Origin: Aeromicrobium sp.
GTDB taxonomy: Bacteria > Actinomycetota > Actinomycetes > Propionibacteriales > Nocardioidaceae
Length of the DNA stretch: 64,000 bases
Assembly (NCBI GenBank): GCA_014377785.1
Contig: JACMOZ010000374.1
Span: forward strand, 1-64,000
Direction of reading: 5' to 3'
Shown here: positions 36,884 through 45,232 of the stretch, piece by piece
Position numbering within the stretch: the first letter of the stretch is position 1
Layout of the letters: each line of letters opens with the position of its first letter
Position numbers and translations under genes: made by a program
The notes under the pieces: model-generated
Seen by the model: only the letters and a program-made list of their open reading frames with translations
Databases searched by the model: none
Told to the model about the DNA's origin: nothing

Positions 36884-38131
36884 TCACTTAGTAGAGGTCG
36901 GTTCGGTGGTCTTGCCCACCATGGACATGTGGGTCGTCACCGGCATTGGGCGGCCGGGAAGCATGATGTTCCAGTAGATCCAGCGGAACGCGAGCTTGCC
37001 GAGGTGGTTGGCCCGGGTCTCCTTCAGCAGGTCCATCGGTCCGAGCAACGGAAGCGGGTATTTACCCGTCAGCGGTTCGGTGTCGTAGTTGAAGTCGATG
37101 AGCAAGCCCTTGCCGTTGCCGGACTCGATGAAGCAGTTGGTGTGGCCGTCGAAGGAGCCGGTCATCGGCTTGCCAGCGATGAGCTGGCAGAAGTTGTCGA
37201 CGAAGATTTCTACCGAGAAGTGCGCGACCGAACCGGCCTTGGATGCCGGGATGTTGGAGGCGTCTCCTACCGCGAAGATATTCGGGTAGGCGTGGGACTG
37301 AAGAGTGTGCTTGTCGACGGCGACATAGTTGAGTTCGTCGCCCAGCCCGGAGCGGGCCACGAAGTCGGCGCCCATGTTCAGCGGAACGGTGACCAAGAGG
37401 TCGAACGGCACCTCGCGCTCGTCGTAGGAAACCAGCAACTTGTTGTCGACGTCTATCCGCTCGACCATGAAGTCTGACTCCACGGCGATCTTGCGTTCGT
37501 CGAGCATGGACCCCAGGTGCGCCGAGGCGATCGGCTTGGTGAAAGCACCGGGCAACGGCGTCACGTAGACCATTTCCACGCGTTCGCGCAGGCCCCGCTC
37601 GCGCAACCAGGCGTCGACCAAGAAGGTGAACTCCAGTGGCGCAACCGGGCATTTGATCGGCATATCGGTGATGTGCACGACCAAACGGCCGTGATCGAAG
37701 TCCTGCAGTGCCGTGGCCAGCGCCTTGGCTCCTTCGAAGGTGTAGAAGTCGAAGATGCTGCGGCGCCACTCCGTCTCGAGCATGCCCGGGGTCTGGTCCG
37801 GCCGGGGTGTGGTGCCGGAGGCGATGACCAGGTAGTCATAGTCCAGGCTTTGGCCATCGATCAGGGCCACCGTATTCGTGTTGGCATCGATGCGATCGAC
37901 CTCGCCGATCACGAAGTGAACTCCGTCGGGGAGGGAGGCGTCGCGCGGCCGGGTGATCTGGTCCGGTGAGTAGACGCCGAACGGTATGAACAAGTAACCG
38001 GGCTGATAGGGGTGCACATTGTCACGGTCCACGATGGTGATGTCCCACTCACCGTCGTCGAGGCGGCGCCGCAGTTTGTTGACTATCATTGTGCCGGCTG
38101 TCCCTGCACCCAACACCAGTAACTTCTTCAC
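36884..38131 (-). CDS. Sulfide:quinone oxidoreductase-like FAD flavoprotein
   Basis: A 415-residue disulfide-oxidoreductase-family flavoprotein with GAGTAGTMIVNKL (FAD), LVIASGTTPRPDQTPG, and the second FAD motif YPNIFAVGDASNIPASKAGS. Cys161 (MPIKCPVAP) and Cys333 (HTNCFIES) are placed like the redox cysteine pair of SQR enzymes; Cys315 is also present. It likely oxidises sulfide or a related sulfur compound and reduces quinone at the membrane, giving persulfide. TusE and DsrE2 follow on the same strand, so they probably receive its sulfur. A DosR-like box lies 74 bases upstream. Confidence 0.85.
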   Translation of the reverse strand: MKKLLVLGAGTAGTMIVNKLRRRLDDGEWDITIVDRDNVHPYQPGYLFIPFGVYSPDQITRPRDASLPDGVHFVIGEVDRIDANTNTVALIDGQSLDYDYLVIASGTTPRPDQTPGMLETEWRRSIFDFYTFEGAKALATALQDFDHGRLVVHITDMPIKCPVAPLEFTFLVDAWLRERGLRERVEMVYVTPLPGAFTKPIASAHLGSMLDERKIAVESDFMVERIDVDNKLLVSYDEREVPFDLLVTVPLNMGADFVARSGLGDELNYVAVDKHTLQSHAYPNIFAVGDASNIPASKAGSVAHFSVEIFVDNFCQLIAGKPMTGSFDGHTNCFIESGNGKGLLIDFNYDTEPLTGKYPLPLLGPMDLLKETRANHLGKLAFRWIYWNIMLPGRPMPVTTHMSMVGKTTEPTSTK

Positions 38132-38205
38132 GGCTGACTCCTCGCCTCGTGTGCTGGCATTCCTTGCTTACTCATCACGTTACGAGCGAGTCGTATGTCG
38201 GCACA

Positions 38206-38219
38206 GTGCCGAAAGTCCC
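38206..38219 (-). promoter_or_regulatory. DosR-like box upstream of the SQR-like gene
   Basis: On the minus strand it reads GGGACTTTCGGCAC, differing from the two identical island boxes at three positions and keeping the GGGAC and GGC cores. It is 74 bases from the ATG at 38131. It lies in the 106-base gap between this gene and the upstream aminotransferase gene, which implies an independent promoter there. Confidence 0.55.
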
Positions 38220-38237
38220 CATGCAGGGGGCGTTATG

Positions 38238-39953
38238 TCACCTTTCGCCGTCGGCCAGACAGGCAGGGGGCAGGTCGAACCAGCGCAAGTGTTCGAAGTC
38301 CGCCGACACTAAGTCGATGAAGGACTCACCGGACGCAGGGGTGGCCGCCGCGAACACGGTCTTGGCCTCCTCGAGGTAGTGCTGGAGATCGGACTCCGGC
38401 GCGCGGTCATGGTCGCTCGGGTGCCGCATGCGCCCCTGCTCGTCATACGTCACCTGTTTCAGGCGCAGCGAAGGTTCCACGGGCCCATGACGGTGTCGCC
38501 ACAGGCCCGTAGCCGGGTCGAATCGGTAGTCGCCGAGCAGGCGCCACCCGTCCCTCGCCACGAGCTGTACGGCCTCGAGGATGTAGGAGAAGACCGTCTC
38601 GGAGATGAAGTAGTTGAAATTCACCCGGACCCAGCCCGGCTTGATGCCCTCGCAACCGTGGGCAATCTCGCGATCGAATTCGTGGGACCGGTCCGGATTG
38701 ATACCCAGCAGCCGGTGCCCGTAAGGACCCGCGCACGAGCAGCCACCGCGGGACTGGATCCCGAACAAGTCATTGAGCAGGGAGACGACGAAGTTGTGGT
38801 GCAGATAGCGCCCGCTGGGCGCGCGCACGACGAACGAGACGATCGACAGCCGCTCCGCCTCGAGGTTGCCAAGGATCTCGATGGATGGCTCCTGCAACCA
38901 GGCGCTGACGGCGCGCCGTAGGTAGTCCTCCTCGTGGGAGCGGATCACGTCGACCCCCACGGCCTGCTTGAGCTGGAACACAAGCCCGGCGCGGATCGCC
39001 TCGACGATGGCCGGAGTGCCGCCCTCCTCGCGCTGGGCCGGGTCGTCGAGATAGCGATGCTCGGTCGGGTTGACGTAGGCAACGGTGCCACCGCCCGGGA
39101 TGTCGGGCACGCGGTTGCGCAGCAACTCGCGTCGGACGACCAGGACCCCTGGGGTACTGGGGCCGCCGATCAGCTTGTGGGGGCTGAGGAACAAAGCGTC
39201 CTTGTAGGACAACGGGTCGCGTTCCGGTCCGCCGTACATCTCGATGTCGACATAAGGGGCGGCCGCAGCGAAGTCCCAGAAGGACAACGCGCCATGACGA
39301 TGCAGGAGGGCTGATATCTCGTGAGTGCTGCTGACGATTCCCGTGACATTGCTGGCGGCTGAGAACGAGCCGATGCGCAGCGGTCGGGCTGCGTACCGCA
39401 ACAGTTCTCTCTCGAGCTGCGCGGCGTCGATGTGACCGTCGGTGTCTTGGGGGATCACCACGACGTCGGCGACCGACTCGCGCCACGGCAGCTCGTTCGA
39501 ATGGTGCTCGAAAGGCCCGATGAACACCACGGGTCGCTCTTCGGAGGCTATGTGGTCGCTGAGGTGGTAGGTGTCGTCCAGGATCGAGGGGATGCGCAGA
39601 CCAAGGACGCCGACCAGCTTGTCTATTGCACCGGTGCATCCCGACCCGGCGAAGATGACCACGGTGTCGTCGTCTCCACCGACCGCATCGCGGATGATCC
39701 GGCGCGCGTCCTCACGTAGCCGGGTGGTCTGCAAGCCGGTGCCACTGGACTCGGTGTGGGTGTTGGCATAGCGGGGCAGCACCTCATCCCGGATGAAGTC
39801 CTCGATGAAGGTCAGTGCCCGTCCCGATGCGGTGTAGTCGGCGTAGGTCACGCGCCGTGGTCCATAGGGTCCGGGCATCACCTGGTCGTCGCCGATGACG
39901 GACTGGCGGACCCTGGCCAGCAGTGGGCTCTGGATCGGTTCAATGACGTCCAT
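38238..39953 (-). CDS. Class V aminotransferase/cysteine desulfurase-like protein
   Basis: A 571-residue PLP enzyme of fold type I. The PLP lysine is in LSPHKLIGGPSTPG near residue 260, substrate residues include HTESSGTGLQTTRLR and HHSNELPWRES, and RGGCSCAGPYGH near 410 provides cysteines where desulfurases have their persulfide Cys. The last 150 residues extend beyond SufS/IscS and are unassigned. Cysteine desulfurase activity would supply sulfur to the adjacent TusE/DsrE2 carriers, but selenocysteine lyase or another beta-lyase cannot be excluded. It is transcribed toward the SQR-like gene from a region with a CsoR-like operator. Confidence 0.78.
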   Translation of the reverse strand: MDVIEPIQSPLLARVRQSVIGDDQVMPGPYGPRRVTYADYTASGRALTFIEDFIRDEVLPRYANTHTESSGTGLQTTRLREDARRIIRDAVGGDDDTVVIFAGSGCTGAIDKLVGVLGLRIPSILDDTYHLSDHIASEERPVVFIGPFEHHSNELPWRESVADVVVIPQDTDGHIDAAQLERELLRYAARPLRIGSFSAASNVTGIVSSTHEISALLHRHGALSFWDFAAAAPYVDIEMYGGPERDPLSYKDALFLSPHKLIGGPSTPGVLVVRRELLRNRVPDIPGGGTVAYVNPTEHRYLDDPAQREEGGTPAIVEAIRAGLVFQLKQAVGVDVIRSHEEDYLRRAVSAWLQEPSIEILGNLEAERLSIVSFVVRAPSGRYLHHNFVVSLLNDLFGIQSRGGCSCAGPYGHRLLGINPDRSHEFDREIAHGCEGIKPGWVRVNFNYFISETVFSYILEAVQLVARDGWRLLGDYRFDPATGLWRHRHGPVEPSLRLKQVTYDEQGRMRHPSDHDRAPESDLQHYLEEAKTVFAAATPASGESFIDLVSADFEHLRWFDLPPACLADGER

Positions 39954-40279
39954 TGATCGAGCCTATAAGCGGGGGGTCACCAACAGAAGGGGACAAAGGC
40001 CCGCAACTGACAAAATACCCCCTAGGGTATGCTGGTTGCATCTATCAGAGCGCGGACGGTCGTGGGTGCCCGGTACCTCGGCGAGGCCGGGCGTCGCCCG
40101 ATCGAGGAGCCAATCATGAGCAGCAGAGTCACTACTGGGACGAGCCGGAGCGCCGCCCGAGCGTCGCGATGCGCTGCTGGCCATCGCCTTCCACGGCACA
40201 GCGCACAACACGCTGACGACGACACCCGAGCTCTCGATCACCTTGGCGGACGCTGCGAGCCAGAAACCCCAGAGGACGC
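39954..40279. other. Divergent regulatory region with a doubtful small ORF
   Basis: These 326 bases lie between the aminotransferase gene (minus) and a membrane protein gene (plus). They include the palindrome at 40015-40030 and, at 39989-40001, GGGACAAAGGCCC, which is too irregular to call a DosR-type box. A frame from 40116 (MSSRVTTGTSRSA) to a stop overlapping the next start (GTGA at 40280) is open, but its His/Arg/Ala-rich content does not look like a protein. A nearby different frame reads EQQSHYWDEPERR, so a frameshifted small gene is possible. Confidence 0.35.
40015..40030. promoter_or_regulatory. Palindromic CsoR/CstR-type operator candidate
   Basis: ATACCCCCTAGGGTAT has perfect 6-base arms ATACCC and GGGTAT around CCTA. 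A/T-flanked C-tract/G-tract palindromes of this kind are bound by DUF156 regulators (CsoR, CstR, RcnR). CstR senses persulfide, which would fit the sulfur genes next to it. No DUF156 gene is visible in the window. Confidence 0.45.
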
Positions 40280-40693
40280 GTGAGCGCGATGCTTCGATCG
40301 ACCTTGGCGAACTGGCCACACCGACGCCGAGTAGCGGTACTCATGTTGACGCCGGTGATGGCCGCGATCTTCGTAGCCGTCTCCGGGACGCCCGTCGATC
40401 ACGTCTCCGCTGTGTGGCTCCTGTTCGTCGCCGTCGCCGCGACGGTGGCAGCGGCCGTGCTGGGAAGCTACGTTCCGCGCAATGGCCTTCGCCCGGACGT
40501 GGGTTGTACACCGTGCGCCGCGATGTCTGCCATGACTGTGGTCGGAGCGATGATGGCATTGAACAACTTCGGCTCCATGCTCATCGGGCCTGCCCTCGCG
40601 ATCGCCGTCACCCTGTTCGGCTTCGCCCAAAGGCTTGACCAGACCGAGACCTGCAGCGTGCCCGCGCGCCCGAATTTGCCTGATGGGGACTGA
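40280..40693 (+). CDS. Small membrane protein, hypothetical
   Basis: A 137-residue protein with three hydrophobic segments (VAVLMLTPVMAAIFVAVSG; SAVWLLFVAVAATVAAAVLGSYV; MLIGPALAIAVTLFGFAQRL) and a CxxC in RPDVGCTPCAAMSAM near residue 75. The start GTG at 40280 follows AGAGGA by five bases. I do not recognise the family. It is the only plus-strand gene in this part of the island and starts downstream of the CsoR-like palindrome, so its cysteines could be tied to sulfur or metal handling. Confidence 0.6.
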   Translation: MSAMLRSTLANWPHRRRVAVLMLTPVMAAIFVAVSGTPVDHVSAVWLLFVAVAATVAAAVLGSYVPRNGLRPDVGCTPCAAMSAMTVVGAMMALNNFGSMLIGPALAIAVTLFGFAQRLDQTETCSVPARPNLPDGD

Positions 40694-40761
40694 CTGCCAC
40701 AACATCCACCACACTGAGGCTGGCATGACGACTACCTTGTCGTACCGGAAGTAGACCGACC

Positions 40762-40950
40762 TCAGCAGCAGCGGGACTGCGGGTTGTTCTCCTTGTGCTC
40801 GGCCCGGTGCCATTCGAAGTCCCGGCGTGACACCGGCTCGACTTTCTTGCTTCGGCAGTGGTCGAGGTACTCATCCCATTTGGCCTCGCCACTCGCCTGC
40901 TTGAGGTACCAGAAGATTCCGCGCCCGGCCCTGACAATGGCGGTCCTCAT
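40762..40950 (-). CDS. YbdD/YjiX family (DUF466) protein, CstA partner
   Basis: A 62-residue protein: IFWYLKQASGEAKWDEYLDHCRSK, RRDFEWHRAEHKENN and a C-terminal SRCC just before the TGA. This short family is encoded next to CstA in many bacteria and some members end in Cys-selenocysteine; here both positions are Cys codons (TGC TGC). The start overlaps the cstA stop by four bases, so the two are translated together. Confidence 0.88.
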   Translation of the reverse strand: MRTAIVRAGRGIFWYLKQASGEAKWDEYLDHCRSKKVEPVSRRDFEWHRAEHKENNPQSRCC

Positions 40951-43133
40951 CGCCGTCGACTCGAACCGGCCGACTCGCGCTGGCGGGCTTCGTACTCGCG
41001 CACCGCCACCTTCTCGTCGGCGGTAGCGAAGAAGTCCGACGGAGCGACGATGTCTGAGGTCACATGCGGGACCTCGGTGGTCGGGAGCCCGCCGGCCTTC
41101 GCGGCCTTGATCCAGACAGGGATGGCGCTGATGACAACGATGATGGTGAGCGATGCGAAAATGAGTTGCAGGCTACCGTTGACCGTCGAGTTTGTGATGA
41201 TCTGCTGCATCTGGTCCGAATTCGTCGCGGGCGCCAGCAGGTCGCCCTGGTCGAGCGCTGACTGGTAGTTCGACCGCTGCTCGAAGTAGCCGATCTTCGG
41301 ATTGGCGGAGAACACCTTTTGCCAGCTCGCCGTCATCGTGGCGATCAGGTCCCAGGCCAGAGCGATGCCAGGCACCCAGGCCCACTTGGCCTTGCCGTGC
41401 TTGAACATCAGGGTTACGCACAACGTCAAGGCGATTGCCGCGAGTAACTGGTTGGAAATTCCGAAAAGCGGGAACAACTGGTTGATACCGCCGAGTGGGT
41501 CGGTCACGCCTACATACAGCATGTAACCCCACAGCCCGACAACCACGGCGCTGGCAGACCAAGAGGCCGGCTTCCAGGAAATGTCGCCGTACTTGGGCCA
41601 GAAGTTGCCGATCGTGTCCTGCAACATGAAGCGGCCGACTCGGGTTCCGGCATCAACTGCGGTGAGGATGAACAGCGCCTCGAACATGATGGTGAAGTGG
41701 TACCAGAAGGCGGCGAGGCCTCCGCCGAACGCCTCGGTAAAGATCATCGACATGCCGAAGGCGAGGGTGGGCGCGCCGCCGGTGCGCGAGATCAGGGTTT
41801 CTTCCTGGACGGACCGCGCCGCTGCGGCGAGGTCGCCCGGGCTGATCGAGAAGCCGAGCGTTCGGATGAACTCCGCGGCGGCACCAGGCTCCCCACCCGT
41901 GGCGCCGCCGGGGCTGTTGATCGCGAAGTAGAGCCCCTGGTCGATGACGGAGGCGGCGATCAGGGCGCTGATGGCCACGAAGGACTCCATCAACATGCCC
42001 CCGTAGCCGATCATCCGGACCTGACTTTCCTTGGCGATCATCTTGGGGGTGGTGCCTGAGGCGATAAGCGCGTGGAACCCCGACAGGGCACCGCAGGCGA
42101 TCGTGATGAACACGAAGGGGAACAGCTTTCCGGCGAACACGGGTCCGTTGCCCTCGATCGCGAAGTCCGTGATTGCCTCGTTCTGGAGTACCGGAGCGGC
42201 GATGATCAGGCCGATCGCGAGGAGCGCGATGACGCCGATCTTCATGAATGTGGACAGGTAGTCACGCGGGGTCAGCAGCATCCATACCGGAAGGATCGAG
42301 GCGACGAACCCGTAGACGATGAGACTGATGACCAGCTTCTCCGGGGACAGCGTCAGCGTGTCGGCCAGACCCATTTGTTCGACATAGCCGCCGCCGATGA
42401 TCGCAAACAGCAGCAGAGTGACACCAATCGCGGTGACCTCCATGACGCGACCCGGCCGCAAATAGCGCAGATAGAAACCCATGAACAGCGCAATCGGGAT
42501 AGTCAGTCCGATCGAGAAGACGCCCCAGGGTGACGCGGCGAGCGCGTTGACCACGACGAGGGCCAACACCGCCAAGATGATGATCATGATGGCGAAGACC
42601 GCGATCAGCGCGGCAATGCCGCCGACAGTGCCGATCTCCTCGCGCACCACTTGGCCGAGGCTCTTGCCGCCGCGACGCATGGAGAAGAACAACACCACCA
42701 GGTCCTGGACCGCGCCGGCGAAAATGACGCCGACAATGATCCAGATCGTGCCCGGCAGGTAACCCATCTGCGCGGCCAAGACCGGACCGACGAGTGGACC
42801 GGCGCCGGCGATAGCGGCGAAGTGGTGCCCGAACAGCACGCGCCGGTCGGTGACATCGAAATCGGTGCCGTTCTCAAGGCGTTCGGCGGGCGTGGCACGG
42901 GTGTCGTCGACACCTAATACCCGGTAGGCGATGAACCTGGAGTAGAACCGATACGCGATGGCGTAGGACGAGAGTGCGGCGAACAGGATCCACAGTGCGG
43001 AAACATCTTCGCCCCGGGACAGGGCCAGCACCGCCCAACAGACCGCGCCGACAACGGCGACGGCCCCCCAGACAAGCATGGATCTGGGCGTCATTTTTGG
43101 CGCGGATTGGTTTGTGGACGTGACTGTAGCCAT
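40947..43133 (-). CDS. cstA: Carbon starvation protein CstA, peptide/pyruvate transporter family
   Basis: A 728-residue transporter with about 16-18 membrane segments. CstA family landmarks are FGHHFAAIAGAGPLVGPVLAAQMGYLPGT-type sequence near 90-118 (split by Gly), GGKSLGQVVREEIG, FHALIASGTTPKMI, SMIFTEAFGGG and FGISNQLLAAIAL. CstA and the related BtsT import peptides or pyruvate under nutrient limitation. The ATG at 43133 with GGGGAAG upstream is preferred to longer readings. Nutrient uptake would fit the anoxic theme of the island. The roughly 160 bases between it and the divergent yraN must carry both promoters. Confidence 0.93.
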   Translation of the reverse strand: MATVTSTNQSAPKMTPRSMLVWGAVAVVGAVCWAVLALSRGEDVSALWILFAALSSYAIAYRFYSRFIAYRVLGVDDTRATPAERLENGTDFDVTDRRVLFGHHFAAIAGAGPLVGPVLAAQMGYLPGTIWIIVGVIFAGAVQDLVVLFFSMRRGGKSLGQVVREEIGTVGGIAALIAVFAIMIIILAVLALVVVNALAASPWGVFSIGLTIPIALFMGFYLRYLRPGRVMEVTAIGVTLLLFAIIGGGYVEQMGLADTLTLSPEKLVISLIVYGFVASILPVWMLLTPRDYLSTFMKIGVIALLAIGLIIAAPVLQNEAITDFAIEGNGPVFAGKLFPFVFITIACGALSGFHALIASGTTPKMIAKESQVRMIGYGGMLMESFVAISALIAASVIDQGLYFAINSPGGATGGEPGAAAEFIRTLGFSISPGDLAAAARSVQEETLISRTGGAPTLAFGMSMIFTEAFGGGLAAFWYHFTIMFEALFILTAVDAGTRVGRFMLQDTIGNFWPKYGDISWKPASWSASAVVVGLWGYMLYVGVTDPLGGINQLFPLFGISNQLLAAIALTLCVTLMFKHGKAKWAWVPGIALAWDLIATMTASWQKVFSANPKIGYFEQRSNYQSALDQGDLLAPATNSDQMQQIITNSTVNGSLQLIFASLTIIVVISAIPVWIKAAKAGGLPTTEVPHVTSDIVAPSDFFATADEKVAVREYEARQRESAGSSRRR

Positions 43134-43289
43134 GAAACTTCCCCGGAGTCTTGTTGTGAACGTGAACGTGATCGGGATCATACGCCTGGCTGTCCACAGG
43201 CCGGCTTCCTGTTCAGGTTCTCCACAGCGCAGGAATGAGGACTCGACGGAAAACCCGTGCCGCGCCACCGTGGTCATGGAGGTGCTCGT

Positions 43290-43652
43290 ATGACGTACGC
43301 GCGCAACAAGGCACTAGGACAATATGGCGAAAACCTCGCCGTAACTCATCTGGAGTCCCTCGGCATGGTGGTGTTGCAGCGCAATTATCGGTGCCGCTTT
43401 GGCGAGATCGACATCGTGGCGCGCGACGGTTCGACGCTGGTGATCTGCGAGGTCAAAACCCGCACCAGCATCACCCACGGCACGCCGTTCGAGGCCATCA
43501 CCGGCCAGAAGGCCGCGCGGTTGCGACGACTCGCCTCTCATTGGCTCAGCGACCATGACGTCACCCCGCCAAGTGTGCGCATCGATGTGGTGTCGGTGTT
43601 GGTGCCAGGCAAAGGCGCACCGTGCGTCGAACGGGTTTCGGGTGTCGCCTGA
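43290..43652 (+). CDS. yraN: YraN/UPF0102 family protein
   Basis: A 120-residue protein with the endonuclease-like fold of UPF0102: GQYGENLAVTHLESLGMVVLQRNYR (split near residue 20), GEIDIVARDG and ICEVKTRTS, giving the D-ExK pattern of Holliday-junction-resolvase-like nucleases. Activity is unproven. The ATG at 43290 follows GGAGGTG. It shares one base with the comM start (TGATG). This is the point where the conserved backbone resumes after the accessory island. Confidence 0.92.
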   Translation: MTYARNKALGQYGENLAVTHLESLGMVVLQRNYRCRFGEIDIVARDGSTLVICEVKTRTSITHGTPFEAITGQKAARLRRLASHWLSDHDVTPPSVRIDVVSVLVPGKGAPCVERVSGVA

Positions 43653-45232
43653 TGGCGGCCTACACACGCTCGGTGACTCTGGACGGCTTGAGCGGTCGAC
43701 CGATCGAGATCGAGGTCGACATCTCTAATGGCCTGCCCAAGACGGTCGTCGTCGGTTTGCCGGACACCACCGTCAACGAGGCCCGTGACCGTTGCAGGTC
43801 GGCCGTCGTCAATTCGGGCACGACCTGGCCCGACCAGCGGGTTACCATCAACCTTGCGCCGTCATCATTGCCCAAATCGGGTTCCCATTACGACCTGGCG
43901 ATCGCGCTGGCTGTCTTCGCCGCCAAGCACCTCATCCCGATTGCGCCTCTTCACGAAGCGGTCTTCCTCGGCGAATTGGCACTCGACGGACGCCTTCGCG
44001 CCATTCGGGGCGTCCTGCCGGCAACCCTCGCCGCCGTCGAAGCCGGTTACCACCGGATCTTCGTGCCCGAAGTCAATGTCCCCGAGGCCGAACTCGTCGA
44101 AGGTGTGACGGTGATCGGACTGCGGTCCTTGCGTCAGGCTGTCGCACTGCTGTTGGGCGAGGAGGAACCGATCGACCCGCCGGTGCCGCCTCTGGACCAG
44201 CCGCAGACCATGACCTGGACCGGCAGCGAAAGGCTCGCCAATCTTGACCTTTCCGACATCGCCGGCCAGGACGAAGCTCGCCTTTCGATAGTGATCGCGG
44301 CCGCCGGCGGACACCACCTCGCCATGACCGGGCCGCCCGGTATCGGCAAGACAATGCTCGCTCAAAGACTTCCCGGACTCTTGCCAGACCTCGGCTACAC
44401 GCAGTCGATCGCCACGAGCGCCGTGCATTCGGTGGCCGGTGTGCTGAGTTCGGACTCGCCACTGTTGACGAGGCCGCCGTTCCTCGATCCGCATCACACC
44501 GCCAGCCCGGCCTCGATCGTCGGTGGCGGAAGCCGCGCCATCAGGCCTGGCGCGATGTCCCTTGCCCACAACGGAGTGCTTTTTCTCGACGAGGCGCCGG
44601 AGTTCGCCTCCAACGTTCTCAATGCCTTGCGGCAACCGCTTGAGAGTGGGCATGTGGTGGTTTCGCGGGCCGCCCAGACCGTCGCGTATCCCGCGCAGTT
44701 CCAGCTGATTCTGGCTTCCAATCCATGCCCGTGCGGCCTCAGCAGCGCCGTGTCCAATCAATGCGAATGCACCCCGCTCATGCGCCGCCGCTACAAAGAT
44801 CGGATCTCGGGGCCGATTCGTGACCGCATCGACATCCACCGCAATCTCACAACGCTGTCGAGACCCGAACTGGCCAATGCGTTGTCGACGGCCAGGCCGA
44901 CGGCTGAAATAGCTCCGGTCGTGGCAGCGGCCCGTAAGCGGCAGACCGAGCGTTTTCGCGAAACTCCCTGGACGCTCAACTGCCAGGTTCCAGGCGTGGA
45001 GCTGCGCAAACACTGGCCACTTGACCAACACGCACGGTCACTCATCGACCAGCAGTTACGGGCACAAAAGCTCAGCGCCCGCTCCGCCGACCGTATTTTG
45101 CGCCTTTCCTGGACTGTTGCCGACGTGCTCGGTCACGACCTTCCGGATGCCGATGATGTCGACTCGGCGCTCGCATTGCGCGGTTCGATGCCGCTGCGCG
45201 GGCAATTGCGCGAATTGGTTCAAGGCTCATGA
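43652..45232 (+). CDS. comM: YifB/ComM Mg-chelatase-like AAA ATPase
   Basis: A 526-residue AAA+ protein. ComM is a helicase that helps branch migration during natural transformation. Domains: N-terminal ChlI-like domain (DISNGLPKTVVVGLPDTTVNEAR), Walker A GPPGIGKTM near 228, Walker B HNGVLFLDEAPEF near 309, a zinc-type cluster CPCGLSS...CEC near 363, and a C-terminal lid. It is in a coupled run with yraN and dprA, as is usual in Actinobacteria. Confidence 0.93.
   Translation: MAAYTRSVTLDGLSGRPIEIEVDISNGLPKTVVVGLPDTTVNEARDRCRSAVVNSGTTWPDQRVTINLAPSSLPKSGSHYDLAIALAVFAAKHLIPIAPLHEAVFLGELALDGRLRAIRGVLPATLAAVEAGYHRIFVPEVNVPEAELVEGVTVIGLRSLRQAVALLLGEEEPIDPPVPPLDQPQTMTWTGSERLANLDLSDIAGQDEARLSIVIAAAGGHHLAMTGPPGIGKTMLAQRLPGLLPDLGYTQSIATSAVHSVAGVLSSDSPLLTRPPFLDPHHTASPASIVGGGSRAIRPGAMSLAHNGVLFLDEAPEFASNVLNALRQPLESGHVVVSRAAQTVAYPAQFQLILASNPCPCGLSSAVSNQCECTPLMRRRYKDRISGPIRDRIDIHRNLTTLSRPELANALSTARPTAEIAPVVAAARKRQTERFRETPWTLNCQVPGVELRKHWPLDQHARSLIDQQLRAQKLSARSADRILRLSWTVADVLGHDLPDADDVDSALALRGSMPLRGQLRELVQGS

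Noticed and set aside
39989-40001. GGGACAAAGGCCC as a fourth DosR-like box
   Set aside because: It is 13 bases rather than 14, does not align with the other three, and its distance to the start differs.
40762-40764. Readthrough of the DUF466 TGA as selenocysteine
   Set aside because: The two C-terminal positions are already Cys codons (TGC TGC), so the TGA is the ordinary stop; I see no SECIS-like hairpin just after it.
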